NCBI GenBank assembly: GCA_905618895.1 | Contig: CAJQTA010000044.1 | Span: 1 to 50,912 of the forward strand | DNA length: 50,912 nt | Reading direction: 5' to 3' | Source: an uncultured Candidatus Pelagibacter sp. | GTDB taxonomy: Bacteria > Pseudomonadota > Alphaproteobacteria > Pelagibacterales > Pelagibacteraceae | Shown here: one piece after another, positions 1 to 8,375 of the stretch | Layout: the number at the start of each line of letters is the position of its first letter | Numbering within the stretch: the stretch's first letter is position 1 | The notes under the pieces: model-generated | What the model was told of the DNA's origin: nothing | Database searches by the model: none | Seen by the model: only the letters and a program-made list of their open reading frames with translations | Program-made: the position numbers and the translations under genes

Positions 1-2
1 TG

Positions 3-1358
3 AATAACAAGAGTTTTAATGATCAAGATTTTAGAGGTTACCAACAAGCAGTTATACCTAAAATTGATGAGAGTTTAGCCTGCACAGATTCAACTACACC
101 CTGTGGAGAGTATCTTCGACGTTATTGGCACCCTGTAGCTTTAACTTCTAAGGTTAGTGAAACCCCTAAATCTATTCGTATTTTAGGTGAAGACTTAGTA
201 ATATTTAAAACCATGAAGGGTAATATAGGCTTAGTTCATAAAGCCTGTCCCCACAGAAGAGCTTCAATGGTTTATGGAAAAACTGAAGAAAGAGGTATTA
301 GGTGCTGTTATCATGGTTGGTTGTTCTCTACTGATGGCAAGATTCTTGAAACACCCGGTGAAGATCCCAATTCAATATCAGCAAAAAAAATAAGAGAAAC
401 ATTTAAACTTGGAGCCTATCCTGTAATTGAATTTAATGGTTTGGTATTTTCTTATTTAGGACCAATGGATAAAATACCAGAATTTCCACATTATGATTCA
501 TTTGCAATACCGGGCAATACATCTAGTCCTTATCGTATAGATTATAATTGTAATTGGATTCAAGTACTTGATGCAATTATGGATCCTCTCCACACTTCAT
601 TTTTACATGGACAAAGTTCGGGAGTTCAATTTTCTGAGGGCTTTGCGGAAGTAGGTGAAATAGATTTTTATGAAAGAGGAATTCAATACCTGGGCTGCAA
701 TACTAGACGAATAGAGGATAATGTTTGGATTCGAGTGAATGAATTAATTTTACCAAATTTTACTCAAGCAGGTGCAGCTTTTGCAGCAGATGGTACAAAA
801 AGTAGATATTTTGGAAGAAGTTCTTTCACAAGATGGGTAGTACCTATTGATGATCATCATTGTGTAGCTTTAGCATGGGCAAACTTTGGGGATAGAGGAG
901 ATCCGATGGAATATAACAATCAAGAAGGGTTTGAAAAAATTGAAGCTGGCGAAATTGTAAATAGAACTTTAGAAGAAAAGCAAAAAAGTCCTGGAGATAC
1001 AGAGGCAGTAGAAGGGATGGGATCAATTAGCAGTCATAAAGGAGAGCATTTAATGTCAACTGATCGAGGTGTTATGATTTATAGACGAAGAATTAGAAAG
1101 TTAATTAAAAGTTTAAAGGAAGGAAAAGAACCTCCTCAACCACAAAAAATAAAAGGAGAAGTTGTTAGAACCAATGGTCAGGATACAGTATTAAGAGCGC
1201 CAAGAAGAAATAAAAATGATACAGAATTTGTTAAATTAATTTGCTCATCAGTAATGAAAATGCAGTTTGATTTAGAGGATATACCATTAAAAAAACGTGA
1301 TAACGACATCATAAAAAAACTTCATAAAATGGAAAAGAGTGGAAATTTTGACAGATAA
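3..1358 (+). CDS. Rieske [2Fe-2S] aromatic-ring-hydroxylating-type oxygenase, 5' end truncated by window edge
   Basis: Rieske ligands C-P-H ... C-C-Y-H-G-W; mononuclear Fe motif DPLHTSFLH (D-x2-H-x4-H). The frame is open upstream of the listed ATG at 213 back to base 3 (NNKSFNDQDFRGYQQAVIPKIDESLACTDSTTPCGEYLRRYWHPVALTSK...). Confidence 0.88.
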   Translation, partial: NNKSFNDQDFRGYQQAVIPKIDESLACTDSTTPCGEYLRRYWHPVALTSKVSETPKSIRILGEDLVIFKTMKGNIGLVHKACPHRRASMVYGKTEERGIRCCYHGWLFSTDGKILETPGEDPNSISAKKIRETFKLGAYPVIEFNGLVFSYLGPMDKIPEFPHYDSFAIPGNTSSPYRIDYNCNWIQVLDAIMDPLHTSFLHGQSSGVQFSEGFAEVGEIDFYERGIQYLGCNTRRIEDNVWIRVNELILPNFTQAGAAFAADGTKSRYFGRSSFTRWVVPIDDHHCVALAWANFGDRGDPMEYNNQEGFEKIEAGEIVNRTLEEKQKSPGDTEAVEGMGSISSHKGEHLMSTDRGVMIYRRRIRKLIKSLKEGKEPPQPQKIKGEVVRTNGQDTVLRAPRRNKNDTEFVKLICSSVMKMQFDLEDIPLKKRDNDIIKKLHKMEKSGNFDR

Positions 1359-2376
1359 TAAAAAGATTAAAATTCATATTAAAAATAACCATGGACGTTC
1401 TGGTAGTTTTCCGTGTGATTTAGAAGGAGAAAAAAATTTCACTATAACTAAAGAGCATCTTGATAAAGCTTTAGAAAATGAAACTACAATAAAAAAACAA
1501 GTAGAGTTTTTTATTGATTGGGATGAAGATAATTTTAACTCATCTATGTCTAGTTCAAAAATTTTACTTACTTATGATTTTCCAACATCAAATCTTGAAA
1601 AAATTGCTCCCAATTTAAAATGGATTCATTGTACAGCCGCAGGTGTAGAGCATTTATCTCCTTTTAGTTGGGCATCTAAGGAACTAATAATAACTAATAG
1701 TAGTGGTGTTCACGCCAAGAAGGCAGGTGAGTATGGGTTAATGAGTGTATTAATGCTGCAAAATCATATGCCCAGAATTATTACAAACCAAAAAAATAAA
1801 GAATTTGTATCATTATTTAGTAATCCAATTGTAGGAAAAAATATTGTTCTTGTTGGTACAGGTTCTTTAGGGTCTTCAATGGCTAAACTTGTAGAGCCAC
1901 TTGGCGCCAATATTATAGGTGTAAATAAAAAAGGAAAACCCGTAGAAGGCTGTTCTAAAGTCATAACAATCGAAAAAATAGACACAGTACTTCCAAAAGC
2001 AGATATTTTATATCTTGCGTTACCAGAAACTTCAGAGACAAAAAATTTGATTAATAGAAAAAGATTAGACTTACTAAAACCAACTTGTGGAATTGTAAAT
2101 ATTGGTCGCCAATCAGTCTTGGATTACGATGCATTATGTGAAAAACTTAATAAAAAAGAGATAGCAGCTGCAATACTTGATGTTTTTACACCAGAACCAA
2201 TAGATAAAAACTCTAAACTTTGGCACACACCCAATCTTGTTATTACACCACACGTATCTTCTGATGATAATGGAAATTATGTAAAAATGACTCTTGATTT
2301 ATTTGTAAAAAATTTAAAACTTTTTATAGAGAATAAAGAATTAGAAAATCAGATAGATAAAAATCTAGGTTATTAA
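1339..2376 (+). CDS. D-2-hydroxyacid dehydrogenase family protein
   Basis: Rossmann GTGSLGSSMAKL, LPETSETKNLINRKRLDLLKPTCGIVNIGRQSVLD, and C-terminal TPEPIDKNSKLWHTPNLVITPHVS. Confidence 0.88.
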   Translation: MEILTDNKKIKIHIKNNHGRSGSFPCDLEGEKNFTITKEHLDKALENETTIKKQVEFFIDWDEDNFNSSMSSSKILLTYDFPTSNLEKIAPNLKWIHCTAAGVEHLSPFSWASKELIITNSSGVHAKKAGEYGLMSVLMLQNHMPRIITNQKNKEFVSLFSNPIVGKNIVLVGTGSLGSSMAKLVEPLGANIIGVNKKGKPVEGCSKVITIEKIDTVLPKADILYLALPETSETKNLINRKRLDLLKPTCGIVNIGRQSVLDYDALCEKLNKKEIAAAILDVFTPEPIDKNSKLWHTPNLVITPHVSSDDNGNYVKMTLDLFVKNLKLFIENKELENQIDKNLGY

Positions 2377-3017
2377 TTGAACATCTTAAAAGTATTAATA
2401 AAGTCTGGTCTCAAAACATATTCAGAGTTATCTAAATATTTAAGTTTTTTTAAAACCTGTAACCCATAAATAACTTTACCAACAGGTGTATATTCACCTT
2501 CAAATAAAGGTTCGTCTTGAAGGGTTATAAAAAATTGACTATCTTCTGTATCATTTTTAAAAGTCCTAGCCAAACCAACACTTCCTTTTGTATATTTAAA
2601 TTCTCCATCCAATTCAGACAAGATGGTTCCCAATCCTGACTTACCAGTTCCAATCTTTCCATAATCTAATTTATTTTTTTCACCAAATTCCAAGTCTCCT
2701 GCTTGGACTAATTTATTTTTTATTACTCTATGGAAAGCAACATTGTCATATGCATTTGATTTTATTAAAGTTTTAAATCTTATAACAGCGTTTGGTGAAA
2801 TATTTGGATAAAGTTCAATAATTACATTGCCACACGGTACATTAAGGATTGCTATATTTTCAGGGTTCTTAAAATTAATTTTTTTCGGGTTATGATTCTT
2901 AACAAATAAACATTTGTCTTTGATAACTACAAAAGAAGCTATGACAAAAAATCCGAGCAATATTAAAAAAAGTAGAATAACTTTTTCAGATTGTGAAGCC
3001 TTAATTTTTTTAATCAT
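2373..3017 (-). CDS. Membrane-anchored/periplasmic cyclophilin-type peptidyl-prolyl cis-trans isomerase
   Basis: Cyclophilin core: NVIIELYPNISPNAVIRF, YDNVAFHRVIKN, GSVGLARTFKNDTEDSQFFITL; N-terminal TM segment. Confidence 0.88.
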   Translation of the reverse strand: MIKKIKASQSEKVILLFLILLGFFVIASFVVIKDKCLFVKNHNPKKINFKNPENIAILNVPCGNVIIELYPNISPNAVIRFKTLIKSNAYDNVAFHRVIKNKLVQAGDLEFGEKNKLDYGKIGTGKSGLGTILSELDGEFKYTKGSVGLARTFKNDTEDSQFFITLQDEPLFEGEYTPVGKVIYGLQVLKKLKYLDNSEYVLRPDFINTFKMFN

Positions 3018-3020
3018 TAA

Positions 3021-3743
3021 TCAAAATTTAAAATTATTATCTATTTTTAGTATATTATTTCTTATAAACGTTATTTTTTTTTGAAGAATTGGATCAAATT
3101 TTGATTTTTTTATCTTAAGCATTAAATGAGAAAATACCTCAGCCATATCTTCTGAAGCAGTTGATTTTGAATACTCTGTTAAAAACCCTTCTGTATTTTT
3201 ATAAGTATCAAGTCCTAATCTTTTAGAGCATGTTGAGCATTCAGCATATGTAAAATTTTTATTATTAAACTTTATCCATTCTTCTTCATTAAAGAAAGAC
3301 TTGTAGCTATCATTAATAACATGAAACACCTCATGATGAATTACTCTCTCAAAATAATTTTCATTAAATTTAACATCTAGTATTAAAGTTTTCATTATGT
3401 TGTCTGGAATACCAGCTGTATTAATTTCAGAAATTGATAAATTCTCACATAAAACAATATATTTAAGATTTATCTTCTTTAAAAAGTTTGCTGAATACCT
3501 ATTAAGATTTTTATTAATTAGTTGGTATTTTTGATCTAAAATTTTCCTATCTGAATTAAAACAAACAATATTTTTTTGAACACCAAGTCTAAATGGTTTT
3601 GACGCATAAAAGTATTTAAGTTTATTTTGAGTTTCTAATTCATAAATTTCTAAATTAGGAATTTTGATTAATTGGTAAATTGTATTTGCCTTAACAGGTA
3701 TAATAAAAACAAAAGCCAACAAAACAACTGTAAATAATCTCAT
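3021..3743 (-). CDS. Secreted putative zinc metallopeptidase-like protein (HExxH)
   Basis: Signal peptide MRLFTVVLLAFVFIIPVKANT; HHEVFHVIND contains HEVFH; four Cys in AECSTCSKR and elsewhere. Confidence 0.6.
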   Translation of the reverse strand: MRLFTVVLLAFVFIIPVKANTIYQLIKIPNLEIYELETQNKLKYFYASKPFRLGVQKNIVCFNSDRKILDQKYQLINKNLNRYSANFLKKINLKYIVLCENLSISEINTAGIPDNIMKTLILDVKFNENYFERVIHHEVFHVINDSYKSFFNEEEWIKFNNKNFTYAECSTCSKRLGLDTYKNTEGFLTEYSKSTASEDMAEVFSHLMLKIKKSKFDPILQKKITFIRNNILKIDNNFKF

Positions 3744-3799
3744 CTATTAAATATAGAAGATATTCCAATTCAAGAGAATGTGGTACATTTTATTTATAA

Positions 3800-4765
3800 A
3801 TGAAAAAAGAAAGAAATAAAAACCCAATTCAACCTGTGAGTGGAACTAAAGTACCAAGGTTTGCTGGTCCCTCAACTTTTGCAAGACTGCCAGAATTAAG
3901 AGATGTTGAAAGTTGCGACGTAGCGATTGTTGGGATCCCATTTGATGCTGGTACTAGTTATAGACCTGGAGCAAGATTCGGTCCAATGAGTATTAGACAA
4001 GCATCAAGACACTTAAGAACAAATTATCACCCAAGTTATGATGTTGAGCCCTTTAAAGTTCAGCAGGTTGCAGATGCAGGAGATATTACATGCAACCCAT
4101 TTAATATAGACGAAGCTATAAAACAAATCGAAGTAGGAGCAACAGAACTTTTGAATAAAGTTGGGGGTATTATTAGTTTAGGTGGTGATCATACAATTGC
4201 TCTTCCACTGCTAAGAGCCATAAACAAGATGAATAGTGGACCAGTTGCTTTAGTGCATTTTGATGCACACTTAGATACATGGGATACATATTTTGGTGCG
4301 CCGTATACACATGGAACACCTTTTAGAAGAGCCAGAGAGGAAAATTTATTTTTAGATGATGCTTCAATGCATGTTGGGATTAGAGGGCCTCTTTATAGTA
4401 GGGATGATATTAAAAATGATGAAGAATTTGGTTTTAAAATTATTCATTGTGATGAATTCCAAACTCAAGGTACTGATAAAATAGCCGAAAGAATTAAAAA
4501 AAGAGTTGGAAATAATCCATTATATCTTTCTATCGATATAGATGTTCTAGATCCTGCTTTTGCACCAGGAACGGGCACTCCAGAAATAGCAGGAATGACG
4601 ACTAGAGAAATGGTCAATGTAATAAGAGGCTTATCTGGTTTAAATTTAATTTCAGCAGATGTTGTGGAAGTTTCACCAGCATATGATCATGCCGAAGTTA
4701 CATCTTTAGCAGCAGCAACGATTGTTTATGAGTTAACTAATTTGTTTGCAAAAGTGAAAAGATAA
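3800..4765 (+). CDS. speB: Ureohydrolase (agmatinase/guanidino-acid hydrolase family)
   Basis: GGDHTIALPLLRA, HFDAHLDTWD, SIDIDVLDPAFAPGTGTPE, all Mn-binding motifs. Confidence 0.85.
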   Translation: MKKERNKNPIQPVSGTKVPRFAGPSTFARLPELRDVESCDVAIVGIPFDAGTSYRPGARFGPMSIRQASRHLRTNYHPSYDVEPFKVQQVADAGDITCNPFNIDEAIKQIEVGATELLNKVGGIISLGGDHTIALPLLRAINKMNSGPVALVHFDAHLDTWDTYFGAPYTHGTPFRRAREENLFLDDASMHVGIRGPLYSRDDIKNDEEFGFKIIHCDEFQTQGTDKIAERIKKRVGNNPLYLSIDIDVLDPAFAPGTGTPEIAGMTTREMVNVIRGLSGLNLISADVVEVSPAYDHAEVTSLAAATIVYELTNLFAKVKR

Positions 4766-4779
4766 TATAATTTTTAAGA

Positions 4780-6216
4780 ATGTTAGATAAAAAAAAATTT
4801 TACATTAACGGTGAATGGGTTTCTCCAAAAAAACCAAATGATTTAAAAGTAATTGACCCCTCAACAGAAGAAGAATGTGCTGTTATATCCTTAGGCGCAA
4901 TAGAAGATGTAAATGATGCTGTCAGTGCAGCAACAAAAGCATTTGAAACTTGGGCATTTTCAAAAAAAGAAGAAAGATTAAAATACCTGGAAGATTTGTA
5001 TAAAGTTTATAAAAAAAGATGGTCAGATATGGCTAAAGCTATTTCTCTTGAAATGGGATCACCTATTGATTTTTCAACACAGTTACAAGCAGGAACTGGA
5101 GCAAGTCATATAAAGTCTTATATAAAAGTTTTAAAAGAATACACATTTGAAGCAAAATTAGGAGAACACGCCCTTAACAATAATATTATCCGTGAGCCAA
5201 AAGGGGTTTGTGCGTTAATTACACCATGGAATTGGCCAATGAATCAAACTTGTTTAAAAGTAATCCCAGCAATAGCAGCTGGCTGTACAATGGTACTTAA
5301 GCCATCTGAAATAGCACCACTATCATCAATAATATTAGCAGAGATGATTGATGAAATTAAATTACCAAAAGGTGTATTCAATTTAATTAATGGAGATGGG
5401 GCGGTTACTGGCAATGCACTCACAAGCCACCCTGATGTAAATATGATTTCATTTACAGGATCAACTAGAGCAGGTGCCTTAATTTCTAAAAATGCAGCAA
5501 GTGACTTTAAAAGAGTTAGTTTAGAACTTGGTGGAAAAGGAGCAAACATTATATTTAAAGATGCTGATGCTGAAGCAGTTGAAAGAGGTGCTTTAAGATG
5601 TTTTAGAAATACAGGTCAATCTTGTAATGCACCAACAAGAATGTTGGTTGAAAAATCAATTTATGACGAGACTGTTGAAAGAGTAAAAAATTTCGCAAAT
5701 TCAATGAAAGTTGATATTGCATCAAAAGAAGGTGATCACATTGGACCTGTAGTTTCAAAAACACAATTTGACAAGATTCAAGCATTAATTCAAGCAGGTA
5801 TTGATGAGGGTGCTAAATTAGTAGCTGGTGGTACTGGAAAACCCGATGGATTAGACAAAGGTTATTTTGTTAAGCCCACTGCATTTGCTGATGTTAATAA
5901 TCAAATGCAAATTGCAAGAACGGAAATATTTGGTCCTGTTTTATCAATTATACCTTTTGAAACAGAAGAAGAGGCTATCGCTATTACTAACGATACCCCT
6001 TATGGATTGCTAAACTTTATTCAAACTCAAGATCAAGAAAAAGCCAATAGAGTTGCTAGAAAATTAAGATCTGGAATGGTTGATATTAATGGTGCTGGCT
6101 TAGCACCAGATGCACCATTTGGTGGATATAAACATTCAGGGATTGGAAGAGAAGCTGGTAAATTAGGCTTAGAGGAATATTTAGAAGTTAAAGTAGTAAG
6201 TGGTTGGAACGATTAA
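4780..6216 (+). CDS. NAD(P)-dependent aldehyde dehydrogenase
   Basis: TPWNWPMNQ, LELGGKGANIIF, NTGQSCNAPTR catalytic Cys, EIFGPVLSI. Confidence 0.92.
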   Translation: MLDKKKFYINGEWVSPKKPNDLKVIDPSTEEECAVISLGAIEDVNDAVSAATKAFETWAFSKKEERLKYLEDLYKVYKKRWSDMAKAISLEMGSPIDFSTQLQAGTGASHIKSYIKVLKEYTFEAKLGEHALNNNIIREPKGVCALITPWNWPMNQTCLKVIPAIAAGCTMVLKPSEIAPLSSIILAEMIDEIKLPKGVFNLINGDGAVTGNALTSHPDVNMISFTGSTRAGALISKNAASDFKRVSLELGGKGANIIFKDADAEAVERGALRCFRNTGQSCNAPTRMLVEKSIYDETVERVKNFANSMKVDIASKEGDHIGPVVSKTQFDKIQALIQAGIDEGAKLVAGGTGKPDGLDKGYFVKPTAFADVNNQMQIARTEIFGPVLSIIPFETEEEAIAITNDTPYGLLNFIQTQDQEKANRVARKLRSGMVDINGAGLAPDAPFGGYKHSGIGREAGKLGLEEYLEVKVVSGWND

Positions 6217-7412
6217 TCAACAATCGATTTATTTTTTATACCCTCAAGCAGGTTTAAACATTTTTTCAATTCGTCAAGAATTATAAATTCATCAATTTTG
6301 TGTGCTTGTTCAATTGAACCTGGTCCACAAACCACAGTACTTATGCCTATCTGTTGGAATAAGCCTGCTTCAGTTCCAAAAGACACAACCTCTCTAGAGT
6401 TATCGCCTGTAAGACTTGAAACGAATTCACAAGCATTTGATTTTTCAACTCTATCAAAGCCCACAACTTCACCAATTATATCTTTTTTGATAGAAGAGTT
6501 TGGAAAAACTTTTTTCATATCAGGTAAAAGGATTTCATTTGCATATTTATCCAATTCTGAATTTAAAAATATCCCATCTTCCTTAACAACTGGCCTAGTT
6601 TCCCAATTAACATGACATTTATCTGCTATTACATTGTGTGCTATACCACCAAAAACTCCACCTATTGAAAGTGTCGAATGAGGCGGATCAAAGATTGAGT
6701 CTTTAGGGGATCTTTTTTTTAGCTCTTCTCTTAATTCAATTAATTTATTTACATATCTAGAAGCGTACTCAACAGCACTAACTCCTTTGTGAGGAGCAGA
6801 ACTATGTCCTGCTAAACCTTCAAAATAAGTTGTGTATTCGTAACACCCTTTATGAGCATCAATAATTTTCATATTAGTTGGTTCGCCAATAATACAAATT
6901 CCATCTTTAATTCCTCTTTCTTTTAATTCTTTGATTAAAATTGGAGCTCCTATGCAAGCAGTTTCTTCATCAAAAGTGTAAGAAAAATGAATATCTCTAT
7001 CTAAATTTGCTTTTGCATAAAGTGGTGCAAATGCCAATGTACAAGCAATAAAACCTTTCATGTCACAAGCACCTCTACCAAAAAGTTTATCATTTTTTAC
7101 TGTTGCTATAAATGGATCTGTACTCCATCCTTTTGAAACGGGCACCACATCTGTATGACCAGATAGAATTATTGGTTTTTTATCATTAGAGTGTTTAGCT
7201 TTTAATGTTGCGAACAGATTGACTCTTTTTTTTTCATCATCAAAAGTTTTAAATGAAGTTGCACCTAGTTTTTTTAGAATTTCATCACAATAATTAATTA
7301 AAGAGCTATTATCTTCCCCAGATATTGTTTTGAAACTAATTAAATCAGTTAAAATTTTAACTGAATTATTAAATAATTGATCTGAACTATTTTCTGTACT
7401 CATAAATAACAT
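6213..7412 (-). CDS. argE: M20 family peptidase, acetylornithine deacetylase-like
   Basis: LSGHTDVVPV, GRGACDMKGF, FDEETACIGA, GLAGHSSAPHKGVSAVEYA. Confidence 0.85.
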   Translation of the reverse strand: MLFMSTENSSDQLFNNSVKILTDLISFKTISGEDNSSLINYCDEILKKLGATSFKTFDDEKKRVNLFATLKAKHSNDKKPIILSGHTDVVPVSKGWSTDPFIATVKNDKLFGRGACDMKGFIACTLAFAPLYAKANLDRDIHFSYTFDEETACIGAPILIKELKERGIKDGICIIGEPTNMKIIDAHKGCYEYTTYFEGLAGHSSAPHKGVSAVEYASRYVNKLIELREELKKRSPKDSIFDPPHSTLSIGGVFGGIAHNVIADKCHVNWETRPVVKEDGIFLNSELDKYANEILLPDMKKVFPNSSIKKDIIGEVVGFDRVEKSNACEFVSSLTGDNSREVVSFGTEAGLFQQIGISTVVCGPGSIEQAHKIDEFIILDELKKCLNLLEGIKNKSIVD

Positions 7413-7430
7413 CTATTATATATTAAATAT

Positions 7431-7772
7431 ATGAAAGAACAAATAACCTATAATGATTTTGACAAAGTTGATATTAGAGTTGGAACTGTAGTATCTATAA
7501 AAAAAAATGAAAAAGCACGAAAACCTTCTTTAGTTATCGAAGTAGATTTTGGAAAAGAAATTGGAATTAAACAGTCTTCAGCTCAAATAACACATTATTA
7601 TAATGAAGAAAATTTAAAAGGAAAACAGGTTGTGGGTGTCTGCAACTTTCCTGAAAAAAATATTGCAGGGGTTATATCGCAAGTTCTCATTTTAGGATCA
7701 ATTGACAGTGAAGGAAAAGTTACATTACTTCATCCATCACAAAAATCTGAGAATGGTCTTCCTATAGCTTAA
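7431..7772 (+). CDS. csaA: CsaA-like tRNA-binding domain protein
   Basis: DFDKVDIRVGTVVSIKKNEKARKPSLVIEVDFGKEIGIKQSSAQIT ... KQVVGVCNFPEKNIAGVISQVLILG. Confidence 0.88.
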   Translation: MKEQITYNDFDKVDIRVGTVVSIKKNEKARKPSLVIEVDFGKEIGIKQSSAQITHYYNEENLKGKQVVGVCNFPEKNIAGVISQVLILGSIDSEGKVTLLHPSQKSENGLPIA

Positions 7773-7778
7773 TTTTTT

Positions 7779-8369
7779 ATGCACCCAGAATTATTACTAT
7801 TAATAGGAATCTCTTTATCTTTAGGATTTACACCAGGTCCAAATAATGCTGTTGCAGCATACTCAGGTTTTAATTTTGGTATTAGAAAAACATTACCATT
7901 AATTTTAGGAGTTGGTTTTGGCTACACAACATTAATTATACTAATTAATTTTGTTTTAATATCAACTTTTAAAAACTATCCAATCATACAGGAGACTATT
8001 AGAGTTCTTGGAACATTTTTTTTAATTTATCTATCTTATAAAATTTCATTTTCAAAAAATTTTTCAGATGGGAAAACAGAAAATCCAATAAAGTTTTTTG
8101 ATAAATTTATATTTCAGTTTATAAATCCAAAAGGAGTAATGGCTGGTGTTACATTAAGTTCAAATTTTGTCGAACAAGGAGAAAACTATTTGAATCATTC
8201 TATTTGGGTTATTGTAGTTTGTGGTGTAACAGCATTTTTAAGTATCACTTCATGGACATTTTTAGGCAAGTTTTTAAGGAAATTTGCTACAAATAATAAT
8301 TTTATTAAACGATTTAATTATGCTATGTCATTGCTACTTATCTTTTGTATAATAGGGTTCTACATCTAA
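7779..8369 (+). CDS. LysE/RhtB family transporter
   Basis: GFTPGPNNAVAAYSGFNFGIRKTLPLILGVGFG signature; multiple TM segments. Confidence 0.88.
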   Translation: MHPELLLLIGISLSLGFTPGPNNAVAAYSGFNFGIRKTLPLILGVGFGYTTLIILINFVLISTFKNYPIIQETIRVLGTFFLIYLSYKISFSKNFSDGKTENPIKFFDKFIFQFINPKGVMAGVTLSSNFVEQGENYLNHSIWVIVVCGVTAFLSITSWTFLGKFLRKFATNNNFIKRFNYAMSLLLIFCIIGFYI

Positions 8370-8375
8370 AACTAA

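Noticed and set aside
5244-5785. Minus-strand ORFs inside the aldehyde dehydrogenase
   Set aside because: Antisense shadow frames of a strongly conserved CDS.
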